Below are positions 17,862-26,722 of a stretch of 64,000 nt of DNA, piece by piece; the first letter of the stretch is position 1, and the number at the start of each line of letters is the position of its first letter. Position numbers and translations under genes: made by a program. The notes below the pieces were generated by a model that worked only from the letters and a program-made list of their open reading frames with translations, was not told where the DNA came from and searched no databases. The stretch is from an uncultured Lachnospiraceae bacterium (GTDB lineage: Bacteria > Bacillota > Clostridia > Lachnospirales > Lachnospiraceae), in NCBI GenBank assembly GCA_900539715.1, contig UQDA01000005.1, positions 62,001-126,000 on the forward strand, in the 5' to 3' direction.

Positions 17862-18536
17862 ATGGGATTCGGAGATATTTTTAAAAAATCTTTTTTGAAC
17901 GGCTTTTATGATACGGGCATGGAGCTGCCGACGGTTTTGTTAAGCCTCGGCGTGACCTGCCTTCTGGCGCTTTATATTTTTTTCGCATACCGCCTTTTGA
18001 CACGAAAAACCTTTTATAATAAGAATTTCGGCATTTCGCTGGCGGCGCTGGCCATCATCACGGCGGCTATCATTATGACGATACAGTCCAGCATTGTCAT
18101 CTCCCTTGGTATGGTAGGCGCGCTGTCCATCGTCCGTTTCAGGACGGCGGTTAAAGAGCCGATGGACCTGGTATTTTTATTCTGGTCCATCAGTACGGGC
18201 ATCATCTGCGGCGCAAATCTGTATCTGCTCGGAGTCGTGGCGTGCCTTGTTGTGACGGTGGCTCTGTTTGTGTTAGATCTGATACCTGTGACAAAGGCGC
18301 CAATGCTCCTTATCGTGAACAGCTCCGATACGGACGGCGAGGACGCGGTGCTGGATATCGTAAAGCGTTTCAGCAAATACTGCCGCGTAAAATCCAGGAC
18401 CGTGAGCGCAGGGCGCTTAGACCTCGTGATAGAGGTACGGGTTTCCGAGGAAGGAAAGCTCGTAAAAGAAATGAGTGCGCTGGAAAAAATGGACAGTGTT
18501 TCTTTGATTTCGCATGACGGGGAAACAACTTATTAA
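17862..18536 (+). CDS. DUF4956 membrane protein
   Basis: 224-residue integral membrane protein: three or four N-terminal helices (VLLSLGVTCLLALYIFFAY; ISLAALAIITAAIIM; ISTGIICGANLYLLGVVACLVV), the conserved cytoplasmic-loop motif GMVGALSIVRFRTAVKEPMD, then a soluble C-terminal domain of about 80 residues. The start at 17862 is chosen because AGGAAG lies 5 nt before it; the open frame reaches back to 17820 but without a Shine-Dalgarno. It is the third gene of the CotH-VTC-DUF4956 module. The family's function is not established; the neighbours suggest membrane coupling of the VTC enzyme to export or surface modification. Confidence 0.86.
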   Translation: MGFGDIFKKSFLNGFYDTGMELPTVLLSLGVTCLLALYIFFAYRLLTRKTFYNKNFGISLAALAIITAAIIMTIQSSIVISLGMVGALSIVRFRTAVKEPMDLVFLFWSISTGIICGANLYLLGVVACLVVTVALFVLDLIPVTKAPMLLIVNSSDTDGEDAVLDIVKRFSKYCRVKSRTVSAGRLDLVIEVRVSEEGKLVKEMSALEKMDSVSLISHDGETTY

Positions 18537-18549
18537 AAATATCGCAGTA

Positions 18550-18591
18550 TCAGAATCCGGCCAGCGGTCAGGCAGCGCAGCAGGATTCTGA
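18550..18591. repeat. Inverted repeat before pth
   Basis: Perfect 9-bp arms TCAGAATCC and GGATTCTGA enclose a 24-nt GC-rich loop between the DUF4956 gene and pth. No T-run follows, so it is not a clear terminator. It could be an RNA processing or regulatory hairpin. Confidence 0.4.
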
Positions 18592-18611
18592 ATCTGCTTA
18601 CAGGAGGAAAA

Positions 18612-19190
18612 ATGTACGTTATTGCAGGACTGGGAAATCCGAAAAAGGAATATGATAATACAAGACATAATATCGGATTTTCCATCATAGATATGTTGGC
18701 AGAAAAGACCGGGATTTCGATCGGAACGGCAAAGCATAAGGGGCTTCTGGGCGCGGGCTACTGGAATGGACAGAAGCTGCTTCTGGTCAAGCCGCTGACC
18801 TATATGAACCTGAGCGGCGAGTGCATCCGCGAGGTGCTGGATTATTATAAGGTGGACGGCAGGGAGAATCTGATAGTCATCCATGATGATATCAGCCTTG
18901 AGCCGGGAGTGATACGCATCCGCAAAAAGGGCAGCGCAGGCGGTCATAACGGTTTGAAAAATATTATTCAGCATCTGGGTCACGACCAGTTTATACGGAT
19001 AAAGGTCGGCGTGGGCGAAAAGCCGGCGGGATACGATCTGGCAGATTATGTGCTGGGGCACTTCAGCGGCGATGAAAGGGCACTGATGAAACAGGTTTCT
19101 GAGGAGACGTGCGATGCGGTGCAAATGATTATGGAAAAGGGGCCCGATGCCGCCATGAATTATTTTAACGGGCGCAAACAGAAAGGGTAA
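18612..19190 (+). CDS. pth: Peptidyl-tRNA hydrolase
   Basis: 192-residue esterase that frees tRNA from peptidyl-tRNA dropped by ribosomes. The N-terminal GLGNP-x-x-x-YDNTRHNIGF contains the catalytic His, LVKPLTYMNLSGE the conserved Asn, and VIHDDISLEPG the catalytic Asp; GSAGGHNGLKNI is also typical. AGGAGG lies just before the ATG. mfd begins 2 bp after the stop, the common pth-mfd pairing of Firmicutes. Confidence 0.97.
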   Translation: MYVIAGLGNPKKEYDNTRHNIGFSIIDMLAEKTGISIGTAKHKGLLGAGYWNGQKLLLVKPLTYMNLSGECIREVLDYYKVDGRENLIVIHDDISLEPGVIRIRKKGSAGGHNGLKNIIQHLGHDQFIRIKVGVGEKPAGYDLADYVLGHFSGDERALMKQVSEETCDAVQMIMEKGPDAAMNYFNGRKQKG

Positions 19191-19192
19191 AG

Positions 19193-22100
19193 ATGAAAGT
19201 ATTATCGGCTCCGCTATGGGAGCTGGCAGAATTTGAAGAGGGAAAAAAGCTTCTGGACAGAGAAAAGGCAAAGGTGGCTTTTTCTGGGCTTTATGACTCC
19301 CAGAAGCTTCATATGGTATCCGGGCTGAGCGATGGTTTTGAACAGAAAATCATCGTTACTTTCAGTGACAGACAGGCACGGGAAATCGGGGCTGAATATG
19401 CCTTTTATGACCGGAATACGCTCGTATATCCGGGAAAGGACCTGATATTTTATCAGGCGGATGTGGCGGGCGGAGAGCTGGTGCGGGAGCGGATGCGGGT
19501 CGTGCGGGCGATACTGGAAAAGCGCCCGGTGACGGTTGTGACAACGATGGAAGCGCTCATGATGCCGCAGATGCCGCTGTCGGAAATTGTTTCCCGTGTG
19601 CTCCGTTTTGATCGAAGCTCGACAGTCGATGAGGAGAGGCTTTCCGAAGCACTCATCGAGATGGGATATGAAAAAAATTATCAGGTGGAGGCTCCGGGGC
19701 AGTTTTCGGTCCGGGGCGGCATTGTGGATATTTTTGACATGACGGAGGAAAATCCGTATCGTATCGAGCTGTGGGGAGACAGCGTGGATTCCATACGCAG
19801 TTTTGATGTTCTTTCCCAGCGCTCCGTAGAAAATCTGGACAGCATTTCGGTGTATCCGGCAACAGAGCTCATCCTTTCTGCAGGACGCAGACGGGACGGC
19901 TTTGAACGTATTAGAAAGGAAGCGAAGCAGCACGTCAAAAAGCTGCGGGACGCCGGGAATATTGAAGCTGCAGGACGGCTCGAGGCACAGGTAAGGGAGA
20001 CGCTCGAGTCCGTGCAGGAGTTTGGCAGTGTGGTAAATCTGGAGAGCTTTGTCCACTATTTTTATCCGGCAACGGAATCGTTTTTGCAGTTTTTTGATGA
20101 AGAGAGGGCGCTCGTGCTGTTGGATGAGCCTAAGAGGCTTTGCGAGACAGCGGATGCTTTGGAGATGGAATTTCGGGAAAGCATGTCGGGACGTCTGGAA
20201 AAGGGATATATCTTACCCGGTCAGGCGGGGATTTTGTATACTCAGAAGGAGATAGGCGCCCGGATTTCAGCGTTCAGGGCGGCAGCGCTGTCCGCGCTGG
20301 AAACAAAAAACGAGCTCTTTTTGCCGGAGCGTTCGTTCGGGGTAACAGTGCGGAGTATTTCTTCTTATAACAACAGCTTTGAGTCTCTGCTGAAGGACCT
20401 GAAACGCTATAAAAAGACAGGCAGCCGCGTGCTTTTGCTGTGCGCGTCAAGAACGCGTGCGAAGCGTCTGGCGGCAGATCTGCGGGAACAGGAGCTGACG
20501 GCATTTTACAGTGAGGATCCGGACCGGGAGGTACAGCCGGGAGAGACGATGCTTTTTTACGGTCATGTGGAAAAAGGATTTGAGTATCCGTTGCTGAAGT
20601 TCGCGGTGATTTCGGAAGGCGATATCTTTGGCGCGCCCAAAAAGAAAAAGCGGAAGATAAAGCGCTACGAAGGGGCGAAGATACATGATTTCGCAGAGCT
20701 TAAGGTAGGGGACTATGTGGTGCATGAGACGCATGGTCTCGGCATTTATCAGGGTATCGAAAAAGTTGAGGTAGAGGGCACGATACGCGATTATATGAAG
20801 ATATCCTATCGGGATGGCGGCAATCTGTACGTGCTGGCGACAGGGCTTGACGTGATACAGAAATATGCATCTGCGGACGCGGCGAAAAAGCCAAAGCTGA
20901 ACAAGCTTGGTACGCAGGAATGGACGAAGACGAAAAGCCGCGTAAAAAGCGCCGTCAACGAGGTTGCAAAGGATCTGGTGGAGCTTTATGCCGTGCGGCA
21001 GCAGGAGAAGGGGTTTGCATTTTCCGAGGATACGGTATGGCAGAGAGAGTTTGAGGAAATGTTTCCCTTTGAGGAAACAGACGACCAGCTTTCCGCGATT
21101 TCTGCGACAAAGCGCGATATGGAAAGTACGAAGATAATGGATCGGCTCATCTGCGGAGACGTGGGGTACGGAAAGACCGAAATAGCGATACGCGCCGCAT
21201 TCAAGGCAGTTCAGGATGGCAAGCAGGTTGTTTTTCTTGTGCCGACAACGATACTGGCGCAGCAGCACTATAACAACTTTGTGCAGAGGATGAAGGATTA
21301 TCCGGTGAGGATAGATCAGATGTCGCGTTTCCGCACACCGGCTCAACAGAAAAAGACGATAGAGGATTTGAAAAAGGGGCTGGTGGACATTGTCATCGGT
21401 ACTCACAGAGTCCTTTCCGCAGATATGAAATTCAAGGATTTGGGGCTTCTTATCATCGACGAAGAGCAGCGCTTCGGAGTGACGCATAAGGAGAAGATAA
21501 AGAAGATGAAGGAAAACGTGGACGTGCTGACGCTGAGTGCAACGCCGATACCACGGACCCTTCATATGTCGCTGGTCGGGATCAGGGATATGAGCGTTCT
21601 GGAGGAAGCGCCTAACGAACGCCAGCCTATCCAGACGTATGTGATGGAATATAATGAAGAGATGGTACGCGAGGCGATACTGCGGGAGCTGTCCAGGGGC
21701 GGCCAGGTGTATTATGTCTACAACAGGGTCAATACGATAGCGGATATGGCGGCAAAGCTGCAGGAGCTTGCCCCGGAGGCAACGGTATCTTTTGTACACG
21801 GACAGATGTCAGAACGGGAGCTGGAACGTCTCATGTTCGATTTTATCAACGGGGAGATAGATGTGCTGGTAGCGACCACTATTATCGAGACGGGACTGGA
21901 TATCTCCAATGTGAATACGATAATCATCCATGATTCCGACCGGATGGGACTGTCGCAGCTCTATCAGCTCCGCGGACGCGTGGGGCGGTCAAACCGTACG
22001 GCGTACGCCTTTTTGATGTACAAGCGGGATAAGGTGTTGAGAGAGGTGGCAGAAAAACGCCTTGCCGCCATTAAGGAATTTACTGACCTGGGGAGCGGAT

Positions 22101-22723
22101 TTAAGATAGCGATGCGGGATCTGGAGATACGCGGAGCGGGCAATCTTCTGGGAGAACGCCAGCACGGGCATATGGAGGCGGTCGGCTACGACCTGTACTG
22201 CAAAATGCTGAACGAGGCGGTAAAGCACTTGAAGGGCGAGGGCGACGACGGGGATTTTTCCACGACGGTAGAGCTGGAGGTGGATGCATATATTCCCGGA
22301 AGCTATATCGTCAACGAGCAGCAGAAGCTGGATATTTATAAGCGGATAGCGGGTGTGGAAACGGAAAGTGAGAGCGAAGAGATGAAGGGAGAGCTGCTTG
22401 ACAGGTTCGGCGAGGTGCCGAGATCGGTAGACAATCTTCTGCGTATCGCGCTCCTCAGAACGCAGGCACACAGGCTTTATATTATGGAGGTAAAGGGGCG
22501 GCCCGGCGAGCTGCGTTTCGTATATCGTCCTGACGCGAAGGTACACGGGGAAAATATCCCGAAACTGTTTGAGCTTTACGGGGAAAGCCTGAAATTTTTC
22601 CCGCAGGGAAATCCGGTCTTTACTTATCAGTACAAAAGGAGTAAGGTAATGGAGAAAAATGCGGAGGCGCTGCTGGAGCTGGCAGAACGCCTTATCGGTG
22701 ATATGCAGCGCTGTCTTCTGTAG
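19193..22723 (+). CDS. mfd: Transcription-repair coupling factor
   Basis: 1,176-residue translocase that removes RNA polymerase stalled at lesions and recruits UvrA. In order: UvrB-like N-terminal module (GQFSVRGGIVDIF), the CarD-type RNA-polymerase-interacting domain (LKVGDYVVHETHGLGIYQGI, about 505-525), RecG-like translocase motor (Walker A GDVGYGKTE, DEEQ box, TGLDISNVNTIIIHD, QLRGRVGRS) and the C-terminal TRCF domain. Length is normal. It shares a transcript with pth and probably with the membrane-protein genes downstream. The window also carries uvrA and uvrB, so most of the excision-repair front end is here. Confidence 0.97.
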   Translation: MKVLSAPLWELAEFEEGKKLLDREKAKVAFSGLYDSQKLHMVSGLSDGFEQKIIVTFSDRQAREIGAEYAFYDRNTLVYPGKDLIFYQADVAGGELVRERMRVVRAILEKRPVTVVTTMEALMMPQMPLSEIVSRVLRFDRSSTVDEERLSEALIEMGYEKNYQVEAPGQFSVRGGIVDIFDMTEENPYRIELWGDSVDSIRSFDVLSQRSVENLDSISVYPATELILSAGRRRDGFERIRKEAKQHVKKLRDAGNIEAAGRLEAQVRETLESVQEFGSVVNLESFVHYFYPATESFLQFFDEERALVLLDEPKRLCETADALEMEFRESMSGRLEKGYILPGQAGILYTQKEIGARISAFRAAALSALETKNELFLPERSFGVTVRSISSYNNSFESLLKDLKRYKKTGSRVLLLCASRTRAKRLAADLREQELTAFYSEDPDREVQPGETMLFYGHVEKGFEYPLLKFAVISEGDIFGAPKKKKRKIKRYEGAKIHDFAELKVGDYVVHETHGLGIYQGIEKVEVEGTIRDYMKISYRDGGNLYVLATGLDVIQKYASADAAKKPKLNKLGTQEWTKTKSRVKSAVNEVAKDLVELYAVRQQEKGFAFSEDTVWQREFEEMFPFEETDDQLSAISATKRDMESTKIMDRLICGDVGYGKTEIAIRAAFKAVQDGKQVVFLVPTTILAQQHYNNFVQRMKDYPVRIDQMSRFRTPAQQKKTIEDLKKGLVDIVIGTHRVLSADMKFKDLGLLIIDEEQRFGVTHKEKIKKMKENVDVLTLSATPIPRTLHMSLVGIRDMSVLEEAPNERQPIQTYVMEYNEEMVREAILRELSRGGQVYYVYNRVNTIADMAAKLQELAPEATVSFVHGQMSERELERLMFDFINGEIDVLVATTIIETGLDISNVNTIIIHDSDRMGLSQLYQLRGRVGRSNRTAYAFLMYKRDKVLREVAEKRLAAIKEFTDLGSGFKIAMRDLEIRGAGNLLGERQHGHMEAVGYDLYCKMLNEAVKHLKGEGDDGDFSTTVELEVDAYIPGSYIVNEQQKLDIYKRIAGVETESESEEMKGELLDRFGEVPRSVDNLLRIALLRTQAHRLYIMEVKGRPGELRFVYRPDAKVHGENIPKLFELYGESLKFFPQGNPVFTYQYKRSKVMEKNAEALLELAERLIGDMQRCLL

Positions 22724-22763
22724 GAGATATGGCGCAGCGGCTGCCGCGGAAAGAGGGAAAATT

Positions 22764-23141
22764 TTGAAGATTATAACACAGATTGGTATTATTTTTGGAG
22801 TATGCTGGGTGGCGCAGCTTATCGAGCGGGCGCTCCCGTTTGCCTTTCCCGCCAGCGTGATAGGCATGATACTGTTGTTTTTACTGCTTATATCGCGGGT
22901 GCTGAAGGTAGAGCATATCCGTGAAAAATCGGATTTCCTGCTGGGGAACATGGCGTTCTTTTTTATTCCGGCGGGCGTGAGCATCATTAATTATTTTGAT
23001 GTATTAAAAGACTGGGTATTCCAGCTCATTTTTATCTGTGCGGTGACAACCGTTATCACCTTTGCGGTCACAGCCTACAGCATGAAATTTGTAATGTATC
23101 TGATGTCCCGGTTTTCCGGGAAGCGGGAGGTGAAGGAATGA
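22764..23141 (+). CDS. LrgA/CidA family membrane protein
   Basis: 125-residue, four-helix membrane protein of the CidA/LrgA (holin-like) family. Landmarks are FPASVIGMILLFLLL and DFLLGNMAFFFIPAGVSIIN. The family, paired with LrgB, influences autolysis and is also reported to transport small organic acids such as pyruvate in some Firmicutes. The TTG at 22764 is preferred as start because AGAGGG lies 6 nt upstream; an ATG farther up would overlap the mfd end and add a non-family extension. The stop overlaps the LrgB start by 4 bp. Confidence 0.85.
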   Translation: MKIITQIGIIFGVCWVAQLIERALPFAFPASVIGMILLFLLLISRVLKVEHIREKSDFLLGNMAFFFIPAGVSIINYFDVLKDWVFQLIFICAVTTVITFAVTAYSMKFVMYLMSRFSGKREVKE

Positions 23142-23818
23142 TGCAGGAACTGTTTGTTTCGCCGTTTTTTGGCATTGCTCTGAGCGCAGCAGCCTTCTGG
23201 GCAGGCGTGAAGCTCCGTAAAAAGACGGGGCTTGAGATATGCAATCCACTTGTGATCGCAATCGTTATCGTTTCCGGCGTACTGCTTATTTTTAAGATTC
23301 CGTATGAGTCCTATGAAAAGGGCGGCGGTATCATCAACATGTTTCTTGCTCCGGCAACGGCATGCCTTGCCGTTTCCATCTATACGAGGATAGAGCTGTT
23401 AAAGAAAAACTGGCTTCCGGTCGTTGTGGGAGCGGTGTGCGGAACGGCGGCTTCGATGGGGAGCGTGTACGCATTGTGCAGGCTGTTCCATATGGATGAG
23501 GCGATGACCGCGTCACTGATGCCGAAATCGGTGACGACTCCTATTGCGGTGAGTATTGCGGAGGGAAGCGGCGGAATTACGCCGATAACCGTTGTTGCCG
23601 TGATATTTACAGGGATTCTGGGAAGTATTTTTGCGCCGAAGCTTGTCAGGCTGTTTCGGATAAACGATCCCATGACGGCGGGCGTTGCCATCGGGGCGTG
23701 TTCCCATGCGGTCGGCACTTCCAAGGCGCTTGAGATGGGAGAAACGGAGGGGGCCATGAGCGGTCTTGCGATAGGCGTCTGCGGTATTATGACGGTGCTG
23801 TTTTCCATGCTGCTCTGA
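23138..23818 (+). CDS. LrgB family membrane protein
   Basis: 226-residue polytopic membrane protein of the LrgB/YwbG family, the usual partner of LrgA/CidA. The family core ASLMPKSVTTPIAVSIAEGSGG and the GACSHAVGTSKALEMGE segment are intact. The ATG overlaps the upstream stop by 4 bp, so the two subunits are translationally coupled. Roles proposed for the pair are control of murein hydrolase activity or metabolite transport; the sequence does not decide between them. Confidence 0.9.
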   Translation: MMQELFVSPFFGIALSAAAFWAGVKLRKKTGLEICNPLVIAIVIVSGVLLIFKIPYESYEKGGGIINMFLAPATACLAVSIYTRIELLKKNWLPVVVGAVCGTAASMGSVYALCRLFHMDEAMTASLMPKSVTTPIAVSIAEGSGGITPITVVAVIFTGILGSIFAPKLVRLFRINDPMTAGVAIGACSHAVGTSKALEMGETEGAMSGLAIGVCGIMTVLFSMLL

Positions 23819-23893
23819 TACGGCAGAGTGCAGCCCGATCGGATATGAGGATGTCGGAGAGGGGAGGGCTGAGGAACCAGGGAGGATATGACA

Positions 23894-25252
23894 ATGCAGC
23901 AGGACAAAGAATTTTTGGGGAAAGCCCCTATCGGGAAGCTTTTATTTCAGCTCGCGCTGCCTGCAATAGCAGCGCAGATAATCAACCTGTTATACAATCT
24001 GGTTGACAGGGTCTATATCGGGCACATACCCGGCGACGGCGCGGAGGCGCTGACGGGCGTGGGAGTGTGTATGCCGGTCATTATGGTCGTATCGGCATTT
24101 GCGGCGCTGATAAGCATGGGCGGAGCGCCGAGGGCTTCTATTTTTATGGGGAAAAAGGATAACGAAACAGCGGAAAAGATTCTCGGGAACTGTTTTATGC
24201 TCCAGATCATCATTTCAATTATCCTGACGACAGTCCTTTTGCTGTTCGGGCGTCCGCTTTTGTTAAAATTTGGGGCAAGCCCGGAGACAATAGAGTATGC
24301 GGTAGCATATATGAACATTTATGCGGTTGGTACGATATTTGTACAGCTTACGCTGGGGATGAACGCATTTATCACGGCGCAGGGATTTGCAAAGACAGGG
24401 ATGCTTTCCGTATTGATAGGAGCGGTGACGAATATTGTGCTGGATCCGGTATTTATATACGGATTCGGGATGGGCGTGCGCGGCGCGGCGCTGGCTACAG
24501 TCATTTCGCAGGCATTGTCTACGATATGGGTGCTGTCCTTTTTACTGGGGAAAAAGACACAGTTAAAGCTGCGGCGCAGAAATATGAGATTGAACGGCAG
24601 CATTTTGCTCCCGTGCGTTGCGCTGGGCATATCTCCGTTTGTAATGCAGGCGAGCGAAAGCGTGATCATGGTGTGCTTTAACTCATCGCTGTTAAAATAC
24701 GGCGGCAATATTGCGGTCGGCGCGATGACGATACTTTCATCCGTTATGCAGTTTTCCATGCTCCCTCTTCAGGGGCTCGGACAGGGCGCACAGCCGATTT
24801 CAAGCTACAATTACGGTGCGGGCAATGCGGAGCGCGTAAAAAAGACATTTAAGCTTCTTTTGCTGTGCAGCATGATATATGCGGGGATACTTTGGGGCGC
24901 AGTTATGTGCTTTCCGGAGCTGTTTGCAAGAATATTTTCGCCGGATGCCGCATTGGTGGAATATACCGGAAAGGTACTGCGTGTATATATGGGATGTATG
25001 GTGCTGATGGGAGCGCAGATAGCGTGTCAGATGACGTTTATCTCCATGGGAAATGCGGCGTCATCCGTTATCGTTGCGGTCATGCGGAAATTTGTCCTGC
25101 TTCTGCCGCTGATATATCTGCTCCCGCATCTGATGTCTGACAAGACGATGGCGGTTTATACGGCAGAGCCCGTGGCGGATTTTCTCGCAGTGACATTTAC
25201 AGTGTGTCTGTTTGCAGTGCAATTTAAGAAGGCGCTGAAAAAATTAGAGTGA
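23894..25252 (+). CDS. MATE family efflux transporter
   Basis: 452-residue membrane protein with the twelve-helix layout of the multidrug and toxic compound extrusion family, which exports drugs or metabolites using Na+ or H+ gradients. The N-terminal PIGKLLFQLALPAIAAQIINLLYNLVDRVYIGHIPG and the second-half QGLGQGAQPISSYNYGAG are characteristic. GGAGG at 23881-23885 is 8 nt from ATG 23894, which is preferred to the ATG at 23888. The gene may be co-transcribed with mfd-lrgAB or stand alone; no terminator was seen between them. The substrate is unknown. Confidence 0.93.
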   Translation: MQQDKEFLGKAPIGKLLFQLALPAIAAQIINLLYNLVDRVYIGHIPGDGAEALTGVGVCMPVIMVVSAFAALISMGGAPRASIFMGKKDNETAEKILGNCFMLQIIISIILTTVLLLFGRPLLLKFGASPETIEYAVAYMNIYAVGTIFVQLTLGMNAFITAQGFAKTGMLSVLIGAVTNIVLDPVFIYGFGMGVRGAALATVISQALSTIWVLSFLLGKKTQLKLRRRNMRLNGSILLPCVALGISPFVMQASESVIMVCFNSSLLKYGGNIAVGAMTILSSVMQFSMLPLQGLGQGAQPISSYNYGAGNAERVKKTFKLLLLCSMIYAGILWGAVMCFPELFARIFSPDAALVEYTGKVLRVYMGCMVLMGAQIACQMTFISMGNAASSVIVAVMRKFVLLLPLIYLLPHLMSDKTMAVYTAEPVADFLAVTFTVCLFAVQFKKALKKLE

Positions 25253-25311
25253 TCATTTGCGGACAGGCCGGTAAATGGCTGTTATGATACAAAGCGAAAA
25301 GGGAATTTTCT

Positions 25312-26661
25312 ATGGAACAGAAGAAATCGGACAGACGCCGGATGACGGCAATTCTGGGGGCGGGCTTTTTACTGCGTCTCTGCTATGTGCTGTTTTCCAC
25401 GATTTATGAAAGGCAGTATGACATCGGCATGATAGATCTGGATGCCGGGCATACGGTGACGGGCGGGCATCTGGCGTATATCCAGTATTTGTATGAAAAC
25501 TGGAGGCTGCCTGATTTTGACCCGACTACGGTGTATCAGTTTAACCATCCGCCGCTCCATCATTATCTGTGCGCGCTGTGGATGAAATTCTGTTCCATTT
25601 TTATTTCGGATACAGCGGTGCGGGAGGAATCAATACAGGTTGTACCCTTTGTCTGTTCACTGCTTATCATCTTTTTTCTGGCAAAGATTCTCGGACAACT
25701 GGCGCTTACGGAGAAGGCGAAACGCTTTATAATGTTGCTGTTTGCCTTTCATCCGGCGCTGGTGCTTTTGTCCGGCAGCGTGAACAATGACTGTATGGCG
25801 CTTTTATTCACAGTGCTCTGTGTATATTATACGATGCTGTGGGTGCGCTATCCGACGATACACAATATATTGAAGCTTGCGCTGGCAGTCGGACTGGGGA
25901 TGCTGACAAAGCAGAATGTGGCGCAGATGGCGTTTCCCATTGCCGGGGTATTTTTGTGGACATTGTGGAAAGAGTGGAAAAAGGGTGGATTTCCTAAAAG
26001 AATTTTCGTCCAGTACGGTCTGTTCGGGCTCGTATCGGTTCCGCTGGGAATGTGCTTTTATATCCGGAATATGCTTCTGTATAAAATGCCTCTTGTGTGG
26101 ATATATACGCTGCCGAAGGATTCCTGGCAGTATACCGGAAATGTTCCGGTACTGAACCGGTTTTTGTGGCCGGTGCCGTCGGAGGCTGTGGATAATCTGC
26201 TCCATTTCAGGCTCGGCTGTGGATATAATGTGTGGATGCAGATAATCCGTACATCGGTGTTGGGCGAATGGGATATGGCGGACGTGGGAAAAGGTGTGAA
26301 AGTGCTGGCTGTGCTTTTGATGGCGGCAGGAGCGGTGCTTGCGTTTGCGGGGATTTTGGCATTTCTGGATGTGTTTGTGATACGTCGGAAAAGGTACGAT
26401 ATCTCCACGCCGGTGCGGATACTGTTTGTGATGTCATATGCAGTGCATTTGTTGTTTTATTTAAAATTTGCCTATGACTATCCGCAGGAGTGCAGCATGC
26501 ATTTCCGTTACATCGAGATAGAGCTGCTTTTCCCGGCGGCGGCGCTGGGGTTCTGGCTTCAGCAGACGGAAAAGAAATGGATGAGATATGCGCTGAATAC
26601 AGTTTTGGCATTTTTTTGTCTGCTGAGCGTCGGGATGATAGGGGTATGGTGCGCCATGTGA
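25312..26661 (+). CDS. Membrane glycosyltransferase, GT39/ArnT-like
   Basis: 449-residue polytopic protein resembling the dolichol/undecaprenyl-phosphate-sugar glycosyltransferases of the PMT/ArnT (GT-C) fold. The first membrane helix is followed by an extracytoplasmic loop with acidic residues (MIDLDAGHTVTGGHLAYIQ) and the family-like QFNHPPLHHYLCALW segment. About ten further hydrophobic helices follow and LTKQNVAQMAFP lies mid-protein. The expected role is transfer of a lipid-linked sugar to a surface acceptor. Next to it is a YfhO-type protein of the same GT-C-like architecture, which supports a cell-surface glycan role. Confidence 0.78.
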   Translation: MEQKKSDRRRMTAILGAGFLLRLCYVLFSTIYERQYDIGMIDLDAGHTVTGGHLAYIQYLYENWRLPDFDPTTVYQFNHPPLHHYLCALWMKFCSIFISDTAVREESIQVVPFVCSLLIIFFLAKILGQLALTEKAKRFIMLLFAFHPALVLLSGSVNNDCMALLFTVLCVYYTMLWVRYPTIHNILKLALAVGLGMLTKQNVAQMAFPIAGVFLWTLWKEWKKGGFPKRIFVQYGLFGLVSVPLGMCFYIRNMLLYKMPLVWIYTLPKDSWQYTGNVPVLNRFLWPVPSEAVDNLLHFRLGCGYNVWMQIIRTSVLGEWDMADVGKGVKVLAVLLMAAGAVLAFAGILAFLDVFVIRRKRYDISTPVRILFVMSYAVHLLFYLKFAYDYPQECSMHFRYIEIELLFPAAALGFWLQQTEKKWMRYALNTVLAFFCLLSVGMIGVWCAM

Positions 26662-26722
26662 TGACAAAGCCCGGAAACGGGTAAAAATGAGATGCTGCTC
26701 ATGCGGCGGAAATGAGGGAAAT

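Noticed and set aside
20447..21799. 450-codon minus-strand open frame within mfd
   Set aside because: Shadow of the conserved mfd frame; low-complexity His/Leu/Arg-rich translation with no recognisable fold or Shine-Dalgarno.
22659..22763. Longer N-terminus for the LrgA-like protein starting inside mfd
   Set aside because: The extra residues are Arg/Cys/Ala-rich and unlike the family; a TTG with a proper Shine-Dalgarno lies at the expected position.
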